The position numbers and the translations under genes were made by a program. DNA of 64,000 bases, from positions 62,001 to 126,000 of the forward strand of contig DOQR01000001.1 of assembly GCA_003514385.1 (NCBI GenBank), read 5' to 3'. Below the pieces are notes generated by a model. The model saw nothing but the letters and a program-made list of their open reading frames with translations. It was not told the DNA's origin and made no database searches. Shown one piece after another: positions 34,228 to 43,429 of this stretch (within the stretch, counting starts at the first letter, position 1; every line of letters starts with the position of its first letter). The DNA comes from Oscillospiraceae bacterium (GTDB lineage Bacteria; Bacillota; Clostridia; Oscillospirales; Acutalibacteraceae).

Positions 34228-36639
34228 TTACTGCGGCTTTACAACGAGGTTGACGAGCTTGCCGGGGACATAGAGCTCTTTTATAAACGCCATGCCGTCG
34301 GTGAACTCCTTGACCTTGTCGAGCGCCTTGGCTCTGGCAATCGCGTCGGCAGCCTCGATATCGGCGGGCACGGTGAAGCGGTCGCGGACTCTGCCGTTGA
34401 CCTGAACGGCGATCTCTATTTCGTCGTCAACGCACTTGCTCTCGTCGTAGTCGGGCCACTTCGCGGTCGAGCAGAGACCATCTTCGCCGAGCTGTTCCCA
34501 CATCTCCTCGCACAGGTGCGGGGCGAACGGGCAGAGCAGACGGATGAATACGGACAGCTCGTCCTTTGTCAGTGTGCCAACATCGTTTATCTCGTTGAGG
34601 CAGGTCATCATCGCGGCGATCGCGGTGTTGAACTTCATGTCCTCAATATCCTGCGAGACCTTTTTGACTGTCTTGTTCATTATCGATTCGAGCTTCTTCG
34701 TCGTGCCGTTGCCCTCGGCGATATCCGACAGGGACGCGACTCTCTCGAGGAAGCGCTTGCAGCCCTTGACGCCGCTCTCTTTCCACGGGGCGGAGGCCGA
34801 GTAGTCGCTCATGAACATTATATATGTGCGCAGGGTGTCTGCGCCGTATTTTTTGATAACATCGTCGGGGTCAACAACGTTGCCGCGGGACTTCGACATC
34901 TTCACGCCGTCCGCGCCGAGCACGAGTCCGAGACCTGAACGCTTCGCATACGGCTCGGGCACGGGGACCTCGCCGATATCATAGAGGAAGCGGTGCCAGA
35001 AGCGCGAATAGATAAGATGGCGCGTAACATGCTCCATGCCGCCGTTGTACCAGTCGACGGGGAGCCAGTACTTGAGCTTGTCTTTGTCTGCAAAGCACTT
35101 GTCGTTGTGCGGATCGATGTAGCGCAGGAAGTACCAGGACGAACCAGCCCACTGGGGCATTGTGTCCGTCTCGCGCTTCGCGGGCGCGCCGCACTTCGGG
35201 CAGGTGCAGTTGACGAAGGAATCTATCTTTGCGAGCGGGCTTTCGCCGCCCTCGCCGGGCTCAAAGTTCTCAACATCGGGGAGCTTGAGCGGCAGCTCGT
35301 TCTCGGGCACGGCGACCATGCCGCAGTGCGGGCAGTGGATAATCGGGATCGGCTCGCCCCAGTAACGCTGGCGGTTGAATGCCCAGTCCTTCATCTTGTA
35401 CTGGACGCCCTTCTCGCCGATGCCGCGCTCCTTGAGGAACTCGAGCATTTTTTCTATAGACTCTTTCTTGTTGTCCGTTCCGTTGAGGAAATCGGAGTTT
35501 ATCATCTCGCCGTCGCCGGTGTATGCTTCTTTTTCAATGTCGCCGCCCTTGATGACCTGGATGATGTCAATGCCGAACGCCTTTGCAAAATCCCAGTCGC
35601 GCTGATCGTGGGCGGGAACAGCCATAATGGCGCCGGTGCCGTAGCCCATCATGACATAGTCGGAGATGAATATCGGAATCTCCTTGCCGTTGACGGGGTT
35701 GACTGCGGTGAGTCCGCTGAGCTTGACGCCGGTCTTGTCCTTGACAAGCTGAGTGCGCTCGAACTCGGTCTTTTTGCCGCATTCGGTGCGGTAGTTCTCG
35801 ACCTCGTCCATGTTCGAGATGCGGTCAGCGTACTTGTCGATGAGCGGATGCTCGGGAGCCATGACCATGAATGTGACGCCGAAGAGGGTGTCGGGGCGGG
35901 TGGTGTATATGCGTAGCGTCTCATCAGTTCCCGAGAGGGTGAAGTTGACGAATGCGCCGGTCGAGCGGCCTATCCAGTTCTCCTGCTGAGCCTTTATATT
36001 AGCCGGGAAGTCGACGTGCTTGAGTCCGTCAAGCAGCTTGTCGGCGTATTCCGTTATGCGCAGGAACCAGACGTCCTTTGACTTCTGGATAACGTCGCTG
36101 TGGCAGATGTCGCACTTGCCGCCCTGTGAGTCCTCGTTGGAGAGCACGCATTTGCAGCTCGGGCAGTAGTTGACGAACGCCTTGTCGCGGAAAACGAGTC
36201 CGTGCTCGAACATCTTGAGGAATATCCACTGGGTCCACTTGTAGTAGTCGGTGTCGGTCGTGTCGACAACGCGGCTCCAATCGAACGCGAAGCCGACGCG
36301 CTTGAGCTGACCGGTGAAATTGTGGATGTTCTGGTCGGTGACTATGCGCGGATGGGTGCCGGTCTTTATCGCGTAGTTCTCGGCGGGCAGTCCGAATGCG
36401 TCGAAGCCTATCGGGAACAGGACGTTATAGCCTTGCATCCTGCGCTTGCGGCAGATGACCTCCATGCCGGAATAAGCCTTGATGTGACCGACGTGCATGC
36501 CTGCACCGCTCGGATAGGGGAACTCGATGAGCCCGTAGAACTTGGGCAGCGAGAAATCGTCGATAGCTCTGAAGGTGCCCTCTTTCTCCCAGCGGTCCTG
36601 CCACTTCTTTTCAATGGTTTTGAAATCGTAGTTTGCCAT
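34228..36639 (-). CDS. leuS: Leucyl-tRNA synthetase
   Basis: LeuRS charges tRNA-Leu. The 803-residue protein has the HIGH-class sequence YPSGAGMHVGHIKAYS near residue 40, a zinc-finger pair (CPSCKCVLSNED...CDICH near 155, and CTCPKCG near 475), a CP1 editing domain, and the KMSKS loop GVKMSKSRGN near 581, then a C-terminal anticodon-binding domain. It is the last gene of the nadD-yqeK-rsfS-leuS run; no T-box leader is visible before it, which fits its internal position. Confidence 0.97.
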   Translation of the reverse strand: MANYDFKTIEKKWQDRWEKEGTFRAIDDFSLPKFYGLIEFPYPSGAGMHVGHIKAYSGMEVICRKRRMQGYNVLFPIGFDAFGLPAENYAIKTGTHPRIVTDQNIHNFTGQLKRVGFAFDWSRVVDTTDTDYYKWTQWIFLKMFEHGLVFRDKAFVNYCPSCKCVLSNEDSQGGKCDICHSDVIQKSKDVWFLRITEYADKLLDGLKHVDFPANIKAQQENWIGRSTGAFVNFTLSGTDETLRIYTTRPDTLFGVTFMVMAPEHPLIDKYADRISNMDEVENYRTECGKKTEFERTQLVKDKTGVKLSGLTAVNPVNGKEIPIFISDYVMMGYGTGAIMAVPAHDQRDWDFAKAFGIDIIQVIKGGDIEKEAYTGDGEMINSDFLNGTDNKKESIEKMLEFLKERGIGEKGVQYKMKDWAFNRQRYWGEPIPIIHCPHCGMVAVPENELPLKLPDVENFEPGEGGESPLAKIDSFVNCTCPKCGAPAKRETDTMPQWAGSSWYFLRYIDPHNDKCFADKDKLKYWLPVDWYNGGMEHVTRHLIYSRFWHRFLYDIGEVPVPEPYAKRSGLGLVLGADGVKMSKSRGNVVDPDDVIKKYGADTLRTYIMFMSDYSASAPWKESGVKGCKRFLERVASLSDIAEGNGTTKKLESIMNKTVKKVSQDIEDMKFNTAIAAMMTCLNEINDVGTLTKDELSVFIRLLCPFAPHLCEEMWEQLGEDGLCSTAKWPDYDESKCVDDEIEIAVQVNGRVRDRFTVPADIEAADAIARAKALDKVKEFTDGMAFIKELYVPGKLVNLVVKPQ

Positions 36640-36670
36640 GATTTATGTCATTCCTTTCGGATGTTCTCTC

Positions 36671-37024
36671 TCAGTCGGTCAGCAGGTCGCTGATATCGAT
36701 CTGCTGTGCGTCGTTCCAAAGGCGCTCGAGGTTATAGTATTCGCGCTGATCCTTCTGGAACAGGTGGACGAGCACGCTGCCGAAGTCGAGCAGAATCCAG
36801 CCGGTCGCGCGTCCCTCAATGTGCTCGGGTGCTGCGCCGAGCTTGCCCATCTCGTATTCGAGATCGTCCGCGAGGCTCTTGACATGGGTGTTTGAAGTAC
36901 CGGTCGCGATGACAAAATAGTCGGAGACTATAGTCAGCTCCTCGGTCTTTATCGCCGTGATGTCCAGCGCCTTTTTCTTGTCGAGTATTTTAACTATTTC
37001 GTTTGTCAGTTCTCTGGGGGTCAT
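36671..37024 (-). CDS. rsfS: Ribosomal silencing factor RsfS
   Basis: RsfS (Iojap family) binds ribosomal protein L14 and keeps 50S subunits from joining 30S in starved cells. The 117-residue protein has KKALDITAIKTEELTIVSDYFVIATG near residue 19 and RATGWILLDFGSVLVHLF near 79, characteristic of the family. It overlaps yqeK by 4 bp (ATGA). leuS follows after about 30 bp. Confidence 0.95.
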   Translation of the reverse strand: MTPRELTNEIVKILDKKKALDITAIKTEELTIVSDYFVIATGTSNTHVKSLADDLEYEMGKLGAAPEHIEGRATGWILLDFGSVLVHLFQKDQREYYNLERLWNDAQQIDISDLLTD

Positions 37025-37608
37025 TTCTCTGAACTCCTCTCGGTTATAAGTTCATTGTAGCAGTCGACGCTCGACGGGTCGATTATCATTCCGTCGGCGA
37101 GGAGCTTTGATATGCAGTATCTTTGGGTGTAGAGCATCGCGGATTCTATCGACTGTTCCGAAAGCTCTCGGACTTTGTCGACATCGGGATATTTTCTGTC
37201 CTCGCTTATGAAATCCGCGAGGTAGACTATCTTTTCGAGCTGCGTCATGTTGGCTTTGCCCGTAGTGTGCCAGCGAACCGCGCCGATGATATCCTCGTCG
37301 GTGATATGAAGCTCCAGCTTCAAAAATGCCGCTCCGGCTATCGCGTGCCAGAGCTTGCGGTTCAGGCGCTCGGACGGAGATAACATTATATCAGCTTTTT
37401 CTATCATTTGCAACTGCTCCTCGGGCGCTGCGTTCTTCATCACATCGTGCAGAAGCCCCGCAAAATAAGCCTTTTCGGGGTCTGCGCCGTATAGCTCGGC
37501 AAGGTGCCGCGCGCTCTTTGCGACGCCGAGCGAGTGGATATATCTGTAGTCGTCGAGCTTAGTTTTTAGCAGCTCGTCATATTTTCTGTATTTCTCGGGT
37601 ACGTTCAA
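37021..37608 (-). CDS. yqeK: HD-domain hydrolase YqeK
   Basis: YqeK is a bis(5'-nucleosyl)-tetraphosphatase (symmetrical) of the HD family that removes Ap4A. The 195-residue protein has the HSLGVAKSARHLAELYG start near residue 25, the HD motif in FAGLLHDVMKN near 50, and the later KLWHAIAGAAFLKLE and ADFISEDRKYPDVDKVRELS, all as in the family. It overlaps nadD and rsfS by 4 bp each, so the three are translationally coupled. Confidence 0.94.
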   Translation of the reverse strand: MNVPEKYRKYDELLKTKLDDYRYIHSLGVAKSARHLAELYGADPEKAYFAGLLHDVMKNAAPEEQLQMIEKADIMLSPSERLNRKLWHAIAGAAFLKLELHITDEDIIGAVRWHTTGKANMTQLEKIVYLADFISEDRKYPDVDKVRELSEQSIESAMLYTQRYCISKLLADGMIIDPSSVDCYNELITERSSEK

Positions 37609-38195
37609 GTGTAAAGCCCTTTCTTTTCGATATAGTCGCGCACGCCGTCGGCGAGAAGTCCCTGCGTGCTCTCTTTTTCGGAGATCCTGCGGCGAATGAT
37701 GGTCGAGCTTACTTCAAAGACCGGGATCTCGATGAATTTTATCTTTTCTGTTTCCTCCGGCGTGAACTTGCCCTCGAGCTCGGGCACGAAGCCGTGCTTG
37801 CGCGAGGCGGCGCAGAGGGTGCACATCATTAAGATATCGTGGTAGCGGTACCACTCGTCGAATGTCGCGAGCATATCCGAGCCGACTATCAAAAACAGCT
37901 CGGCGTCCGGGTATTCGCGCTTTATCTCGCAGAGCGTGTCGTAGGTGTAGCTCTTGCCGACGCGGCGAAGCTCAGTGTCCGAGACGGAAAACCGACGGTC
38001 GCCCTCAAAGCTCAGGCGGCACATCTCGAATCTATCCCTGCTGCGAGCAAGGTTCAAGACGTGCTTGTGCGGCGGAACCGACGCCGGAATAATGAGAACG
38101 CGGTCGAGCTGCAGCTTGTCCGCGATAGCGGTAACAAGCCTTATGTGCCCCATGTGCGGCGGATTGAAGGTGCCGCCGAAAATGCCAAGTCGCAT
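37605..38195 (-). CDS. nadD: Nicotinate-nucleotide adenylyltransferase NadD
   Basis: NadD adenylates nicotinate mononucleotide, a shared step in NAD synthesis. The 196-residue protein has the nucleotidyltransferase motif GIFGGTFNPPHMGH at residues 4-17 and the C-terminal SSTIIRRRISE with the phosphate-binding serine. It is coupled by 4-bp overlap to yqeK and lies 21 bp after the DUF218 gene, a common arrangement in Firmicutes. Confidence 0.96.
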   Translation of the reverse strand: MRLGIFGGTFNPPHMGHIRLVTAIADKLQLDRVLIIPASVPPHKHVLNLARSRDRFEMCRLSFEGDRRFSVSDTELRRVGKSYTYDTLCEIKREYPDAELFLIVGSDMLATFDEWYRYHDILMMCTLCAASRKHGFVPELEGKFTPEETEKIKFIEIPVFEVSSTIIRRRISEKESTQGLLADGVRDYIEKKGLYT

Positions 38196-38216
38196 ATATC
38201 TTTCTCCTTGAAACTG

Positions 38217-38903
38217 TCAGTATTCAGTGTCGTCCGAGAGCGACGCGCTGCCGCTTATCGGGATAACATCGCCGAGATAAGTCGGCTCGGGCTTGAAAAT
38301 GCACATAAAGAAGTCCTTGCACCGGGCGAGGCTCTCGCGCACAAAATTATATACGGGCTTGCCGTAAACGCGCTTGTCTGCCGCAACGCCGTAGGCGTCG
38401 ATACCCAGGCGGCGCGCATTGTAGACCGCGCGGTAGAGGTGGTATTTCTGCGTGACGACTATTGCGCTCTTGACTTCAAAAACATCGTGGGCGCGGTACA
38501 TCGACTCATATGTTGAAAAGCCCGCATGGTCGAGGAACACATCGTCGGGGTCAACGCCTCTGCCGACGGCGTATTGTTTCATATGGTTGACCTCGTCGTA
38601 TGAATCCCTGCCGTGGTCGCCGCTCGCGAGGATCTTTTTGCCCGCGCCGGACTGATATAAATCAACGCCCGTGCTCATTCTGTCCTCGAGCATATGACTC
38701 AGCGTACCGTTGGAGTTGACCTTTGCGCCGAGCACCAATACGCAGTCCGCCCCGCGTCCCGCCGCCTCGTCCGCGCTGATTATATACTTGCTCGCGCTGA
38801 GCATCACAACGGCATTTATCACGCACGGAGTCAGCACCGCGAGCGCAAGAAGCACGCAGAGGATGGAAATTATTATTTTTTTCTTGGAACGCGGTTTTTT
38901 CAT
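38217..38903 (-). CDS. YdcF/SanA-like DUF218 membrane protein
   Basis: This 228-residue protein has one N-terminal membrane segment (about residues 9-32) and a DUF218 domain: DCVLVLGAKVNSNGTLS near 53, EDRMSTGVDLYQSG, ILASGDHGRDSYDEV near 95, and STYESMYRAHDVF near 130. SanA-like proteins of this family affect cell-envelope permeability; the catalytic activity is not known. The gene reads leftward into nadD, so the five genes down to leuS may form one transcript. Confidence 0.85.
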   Translation of the reverse strand: MKKPRSKKKIIISILCVLLALAVLTPCVINAVVMLSASKYIISADEAAGRGADCVLVLGAKVNSNGTLSHMLEDRMSTGVDLYQSGAGKKILASGDHGRDSYDEVNHMKQYAVGRGVDPDDVFLDHAGFSTYESMYRAHDVFEVKSAIVVTQKYHLYRAVYNARRLGIDAYGVAADKRVYGKPVYNFVRESLARCKDFFMCIFKPEPTYLGDVIPISGSASLSDDTEY

Positions 38904-38945
38904 GGCGTTTCTCCTGATTTGAGTTGTGGTGTGGGTGGTAATTCA

Positions 38946-39027
38946 ACAATATTACAAAATAGCACAATTTCGTAGGGGCAAATAATATCCGCTCCTACAA
39001 CCAATTGATAGTATTTTGCAATGTTAC
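38946..39027. repeat. MITE-like element with imperfect terminal repeats
   Basis: The gap between the DUF218 and MinD-like genes holds AACAATATTACAAAATA and, inverted at its right end, TATTTTGCAATGTTACC; inside is a hairpin GTAGGGGC/GCTCCTAC (about 38972-38999). No coding capacity is seen. Confidence 0.5.
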
Positions 39028-39050
39028 CTTTGCCTAAGGCACGTCAATTT

Positions 39051-39773
39051 TCACCCCAACAGCGGCGCTTCGCCGCCGTCGATTCTTTTGGCTATGCGCG
39101 AAAACGCTTTTGCCGCCGCGCTCGATGCCGGAAGCGGTTCGCCGCGCACCGCGCAGTGCGACACCGCCGCATCCTCGGGTACGATGCCGATTAGCTGAAC
39201 GCATACCGCGTCAATGACATCGTCGATGTTGAGCAGCTTCTTTTTGCATACAGCCTTTTCGTCAAAGCGGTTGATGACGAGCCTTATATCCGAAAGCCCA
39301 AGTTTGCGCATCGCGCCTGCTGTTATGTTGACGCTTCGCACGCATACCGCATCGGCGGTGGAGACGACAATGCCCCTGTCCGCTGCGGCGCAGGCGAGCT
39401 CGAATCCGTCGGAGAGTCCCGCCGGAGCGTCAAAAAATATATAGTCGTAGTCTTTGGCGAGCTTGTCTGCAAGCTCTTTCATGCTCTCTTTGGTGAACGA
39501 GTCGGACATGCGCATCGGCGCGGTCATCAGCATCGGACCGCCCGCGGCGAGTGCCGCCTGATTCGGCTCGCATCCGCCGTCGATAACATTGCCCCAGTCG
39601 AAGAGCACGTCTTTCTGGGTGCCGAAAATCAGATCGAGGCTGCGAAGCCCGATGTCCATGTCGAGCATGAGCACACGCTTGCCGGCGCCGCTCAGCGCGC
39701 GAGCAAGTCCGGCGGTCAGCGATGATTTGCCGACGCCGCCCTTGCCGGAGGCAATAACTATTTTTTCAGCCAT
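39051..39773 (-). CDS. minD: MinD-like septum-site ATPase
   Basis: This 240-residue ATPase has the deviant Walker A GKGGVGKSS near residue 10, DMDIGLRSLDLIFG near 38, FFDAPAGLSDGFELA near 113, and INRFDE near 168. These place it with MinD rather than ParA. It ends without the clear long C-terminal amphipathic helix of membrane-targeting MinD, so binding to the membrane is not sure. No minC or minE is adjacent, and it follows a PBP2-mreDC-mreB run with only 4 bp between it and PBP2, suggesting a role in shape or division-site control. Confidence 0.78.
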   Translation of the reverse strand: MAEKIVIASGKGGVGKSSLTAGLARALSGAGKRVLMLDMDIGLRSLDLIFGTQKDVLFDWGNVIDGGCEPNQAALAAGGPMLMTAPMRMSDSFTKESMKELADKLAKDYDYIFFDAPAGLSDGFELACAAADRGIVVSTADAVCVRSVNITAGAMRKLGLSDIRLVINRFDEKAVCKKKLLNIDDVIDAVCVQLIGIVPEDAAVSHCAVRGEPLPASSAAAKAFSRIAKRIDGGEAPLLG

Positions 39774-39777
39774 TTGA

Positions 39778-41841
39778 TCACCCCAGAAGAGTATTTTCGC
39801 CCTGCGGCGCGGCTGCCGTCTGCGAGCTGTTGAAGTAGTAGTTGTATATCGGCTTCGCGATCTGCGCGAGGGAGGACGAACCGTAGACGCCCTCGCAGAT
39901 AAACGCCATGGATATCTCGGCGTTTTTGCTCGGCGCGAAGGTGATATAAAGACCGTTGTTGATAACCTGACTGACGCCGTTTATCTTTCTGTTCTCTTCG
40001 GAAGTACCTGTCTTTGCGGCAGTCTGAACGTCGAGCCCCTTGAGAGCCGACTGTATAATACGGTTGTTGTTGACAACGTACTCCATGCCCTCGGTGACGC
40101 AGTCGATGGCATATTTCGATATGCCCGTCTCGAGCGCGACTTTCGGGGTCTTTTCAACGAGCGTCTCGGAATAGTCGGCGCTCTTGACCGATTTGATGAG
40201 ATGCTGTTCGTACCTCGTGCCGCCGTTTGCTATCGTGGCGACGTAGTTTGCAAGCTGGATGGGCGTGAAGCGCGTACCGCCTTCGCCGATGGACGAAAGG
40301 ATCAGATAGCCGGGCAGCCATGTCTGACCGATGCTTTCGCGGTACTCGGGGCTGTCCTCAATGCCCTCCGCCTCGGTCAGCTCAACGCCGGTCTTGACGC
40401 CGAGTCCGAGCATGGAGCGGTATTCGTTGAGCCTGCTGACTCCGAGTTCCTCGCCGCAGGTGTAGAAATATATGTTGCACGAATCCTGAAGCGCGGTTCT
40501 GAGCGTCAGGTTTCGGTCTTTGTGGTTGATGTTGCAGTAGAATGTGTGGTCGAGGTATTTGAACTCCCTCGTGCAGCGGATGACCCTGTCGCGGTTCGTG
40601 ATCCCCTCTTCAATAGCAGCTATGGCGACAGAGGGCTTTGATGTAGAGCCGATGGCGTAGGTGCTGCGCAGCGCCCTGTTCCAGAGCGGAGTGCGCTCGT
40701 CTTTGCTCAGCTCCGAGTATTTCTCGCTGTAGGTGTTCAGATCATAGGTCGGATAGCTGAGGATGGTCAGAATCTCGCCAGTGTTCGGGTCGTTGACAAC
40801 GAGCGCGCCCGCGGCGGGAACTCCGTATTTGTTCTTCGATGATTTGGCGTAGTTCTCTGTCCACTTCGCGAATGTGTCCTGCGCGAGCTTCTGCATGTCA
40901 GCGTCTATAGTGAGCACGACCGTCGCGCCCTGAACCGGCTCTTTCGTCACGGTTTCGGAGACATTGCCGTCCGGGTCTACGGTGACGACCTTTTCACCGT
41001 CCGTGCCGCGCAGATACTCTTCCATCGAGTATTCGATTCCGCTCTTGCCGACCATGTCGTTCATACCGTAGCCTTTTTCTTTGAGCTCGGCGTATTCCTC
41101 GGCGTTTATCTTGCCGACGGTGCCTATAATATGTGCGGCGAGAGTGCCGTCAACAATGTGTCTGTAGGGCACGACCTCAACGTCGACGCCCTTGAAAGTT
41201 GCGCTGTTCTCTTTGACTTTTGCGACGAGCACATCGCTGACATCCTCTGCAAAAGTATAAGAGTTGCTGACTCCGAAGCCGTTCAGGAGCATCTGATAGC
41301 GCACCGCCGCGATTTTTAAGCCGTCTTTGAGCGAATAGCTCGGGTCGATCTCAAACATCTCAACCATCGCGTCGTAGCAGTTCTGCGCCGTGGCGTAGGA
41401 GTTGAGGTTCAGGTAGTCCTTGCCTTTCATGACCTCGATCTCTTTTTCGCTGTCGGCTTTATAGACGAGTCCGCCCGAAGCGTCAATGACTATTGGCAGG
41501 TCGTTCTCCCACTCGGTGTTGTTCGCTTCAAAAAGCCTGATGAGTGAGATTATTATAGAATTCCTCTCGGCGTTCTCTTTTTTCGAGGGAAAATATGAAT
41601 AGTTGAAAACTATGGAGTAGCCCTGGCGGTTCTCGACTATGGGTTTGCCGTTGCGGTCGACTATTTCGCCGCGCGCCGCATGAATGGTGACGGTAGTCTG
41701 CTTCGCGGTGTTGACGGCGCTCGCATATTCCTCGCCGTCAACGAGCTGAACTTTGACGAGCACGCCGACAAAGACAAGTATGAACGCGAGCAGTATGCAG
41801 GGCAGGGCAATGCGCCTTATCGCAAGTCTCTTTGAATCCAT
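39778..41841 (-). CDS. mrdA: Penicillin-binding protein 2 (elongation transpeptidase)
   Basis: PBP2 crosslinks peptidoglycan during elongation with the MreBCD/Rod system. The 687-residue protein has one N-terminal membrane segment (about residues 10-32), a dimerisation domain, and the transpeptidase motifs SxxK (STSK, near 400), SxN (SCN, near 450) and KTGT near 610. It lies directly after mreD and before the MinD-like gene, the usual order in Firmicutes. It may also carry the SEDS-partner role if a rodA is elsewhere; none is in the window. Confidence 0.93.
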   Translation of the reverse strand: MDSKRLAIRRIALPCILLAFILVFVGVLVKVQLVDGEEYASAVNTAKQTTVTIHAARGEIVDRNGKPIVENRQGYSIVFNYSYFPSKKENAERNSIIISLIRLFEANNTEWENDLPIVIDASGGLVYKADSEKEIEVMKGKDYLNLNSYATAQNCYDAMVEMFEIDPSYSLKDGLKIAAVRYQMLLNGFGVSNSYTFAEDVSDVLVAKVKENSATFKGVDVEVVPYRHIVDGTLAAHIIGTVGKINAEEYAELKEKGYGMNDMVGKSGIEYSMEEYLRGTDGEKVVTVDPDGNVSETVTKEPVQGATVVLTIDADMQKLAQDTFAKWTENYAKSSKNKYGVPAAGALVVNDPNTGEILTILSYPTYDLNTYSEKYSELSKDERTPLWNRALRSTYAIGSTSKPSVAIAAIEEGITNRDRVIRCTREFKYLDHTFYCNINHKDRNLTLRTALQDSCNIYFYTCGEELGVSRLNEYRSMLGLGVKTGVELTEAEGIEDSPEYRESIGQTWLPGYLILSSIGEGGTRFTPIQLANYVATIANGGTRYEQHLIKSVKSADYSETLVEKTPKVALETGISKYAIDCVTEGMEYVVNNNRIIQSALKGLDVQTAAKTGTSEENRKINGVSQVINNGLYITFAPSKNAEISMAFICEGVYGSSSLAQIAKPIYNYYFNSSQTAAAPQGENTLLG

Positions 41842-41859
41842 CGGGCTTTCTCCTTTCTT

Positions 41860-42384
41860 TTATCTTTTTACTTCGCTGGGCAGCCGTCTGCTGATGCCTC
41901 TTGTTATTAAGAACCAAAGCGGCGTGAATATCACCGTGTAGAGCACGCTCGGCAGGCAGAAGGTGAGCAGCAGCCTGCCGCCGTGGACTCCCGCCGCGGC
42001 GACGAACACTATCCAGTAGACGAATGTATGCACAAGCAGCGCCAGCGCGGAGAAAATCAGCGCGGTGACGATGTTGTTTCTTATCATGTTGTTGACGAGC
42101 ATTCCGCACACGAGACCGACTACAGTCAGCAAAATGGCGTTTATGCCCTGGGTGCCGCCGGTCACGTCGAGCACTACGCCAGCGAGCAGTCCGAGGAGCA
42201 TGCCCGCAGTCTCGCGCTCAAACATCGCGATGCAGACCACCATGACCGTCACTGCGAGCTGATGCGCGCCGAACGGCTCGGGCAGAAGTCCCGGCGTATT
42301 CTGGATAACGGCGCAGAATATCAGCAGCACTGCGAAAATCACGCGGCGGATTATAAGTCTTTTCTTTTCGGCTGTGAGACCCAT
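41860..42384 (-). CDS. mreD: Rod shape-determining protein MreD
   Basis: MreD is an integral membrane partner of MreB, MreC and PBP2. The 174-residue protein has about five hydrophobic segments and begins MGLTAEKKRLIIRRVIFAVL. The ATG at 42384 lies 8 nt after AAAGGGA; a TTG two codons earlier (42390) is too close to the site. Position between mreC and mrdA supports the call, as sequence identity in this family is low. Confidence 0.87.
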   Translation of the reverse strand: MGLTAEKKRLIIRRVIFAVLLIFCAVIQNTPGLLPEPFGAHQLAVTVMVVCIAMFERETAGMLLGLLAGVVLDVTGGTQGINAILLTVVGLVCGMLVNNMIRNNIVTALIFSALALLVHTFVYWIVFVAAAGVHGGRLLLTFCLPSVLYTVIFTPLWFLITRGISRRLPSEVKR

Positions 42385-42409
42385 AGACAAGTCCCTTTCG
42401 ATAAATTTG

Positions 42410-43261
42410 TTACTCTGTGACGCTCGAACCCTGACCCTCGAACTCGGTGATTATAAAAACATCTGTTATCGAAGCTATGTCCGCGCCGGGCTTGATTATC
42501 GCGGTCGCGGAGATGTCCGTGTCGGAGTCCTCGACTTTTGTGACCGTGCCTATAATGAGATCGCGCGGATAGATGCCGCCGACTCCCGATGTGCAGACGA
42601 TTCCGCCGGGGGAGACCGCCGTTGAGCTCGAAAGACCGGGCATGGTGCAGAGTCCGTTCTTGGCGTATGCCGCAGTCGTTGTGACAAAGCCGAGGTCGCG
42701 CGTGCGGATCTCATATGCGCTGGTGTTGACGCTCGGGTTGAGTATAGTTTTTATCGTGCACTGCGTGAGGGTCACGGATGTGACGACGCCGACGAGATAT
42801 TTGCCGTAGATAACGGGGTCGTTGACGGCGATTCCGTCATTGCTGCCGCGGTTCAAAACAAAAGCGGAGAGCGGGTTCGCCGCATCTCTGCCGACCACCG
42901 ACGCCTCGCAGAATTTGTAGTCCTTGTGGCTCTCTTTGAGTTCGAGGAACTCTTTGTAGAGCGCGTTCTGGCTCTTCATCTGCTCGTAGTCAACGAGCTG
43001 GCTCTGAAGATCCTCAATTTCTTTGTTCAGCTCATCTACCTGCTTCGAGAGCGTGGCGGAGGACTTGAAGTTTATCGAGAAAGCCGAAAACTTCTGCGCC
43101 AAAAACGACGACGCGCGCTGAAGCGGCGAAAACACCGTGCTTATCACGGAATTTGCGGGCGAAGAGCCCGAATGCATCGCCGCTGCCGCCGCAACGCCGA
43201 TAATCAGCACGACGAGCACGCCGACAAATATTTTGAATGTTCTGGATTTGTAAAACTTCAA
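42410..43261 (-). CDS. mreC: Rod shape-determining protein MreC
   Basis: MreC is an outward-facing bitopic protein that scaffolds the elongation machinery. The 283-residue protein has a membrane segment (about residues 8-28), a coiled-coil (SATLSKQVDELNKEIEDLQSQLVDYEQ, about 60-100), and two beta-rich domains with GVVTSVTLTQCTIKTILNPS and GGIYPRDLIIGTVTKVE. The start is TTG at 43261, 8 nt after AAAGGAG; a longer frame to 43306 has no site. mreB lies 168 bp upstream and mreD 25 bp downstream. Confidence 0.93.
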   Translation of the reverse strand: MKFYKSRTFKIFVGVLVVLIIGVAAAAAMHSGSSPANSVISTVFSPLQRASSFLAQKFSAFSINFKSSATLSKQVDELNKEIEDLQSQLVDYEQMKSQNALYKEFLELKESHKDYKFCEASVVGRDAANPLSAFVLNRGSNDGIAVNDPVIYGKYLVGVVTSVTLTQCTIKTILNPSVNTSAYEIRTRDLGFVTTTAAYAKNGLCTMPGLSSSTAVSPGGIVCTSGVGGIYPRDLIIGTVTKVEDSDTDISATAIIKPGADIASITDVFIITEFEGQGSSVTE

Positions 43262-43385
43262 TTGAGTCTCTCCTTTGCTTGGAAGAAGTAAGTCTATACA
43301 ACGCAAAAAATCCCGCGGGTTTGCAAAAAGTATGCAGAAAGGCAGAAAAACCGTTGTGCCGCATAGTTTTTGTAAGCCTGCGAGA

Positions 43386-43420
43386 ACGCGGGCCGTCTGC
43401 GGAAAGCAGAGCGACCCGCG
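43386..43420 (-). terminator. Hairpin between mreB and mreC
   Basis: CGCGGG and CCCGCG bracket an inner GTCTGC/GCAGA stem. On the minus strand it is followed by CGTTCTCGC, without a real T-run, so it may attenuate or stabilise instead of end transcription. Confidence 0.45.
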
Positions 43421-43429
43421 AAAAGGCGT

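Noticed and set aside
36640..36670. Possible T-box leader for leuS
   Set aside because: Only about 30 bp separate leuS from rsfS, and no T-box bulge or specifier stem fits.
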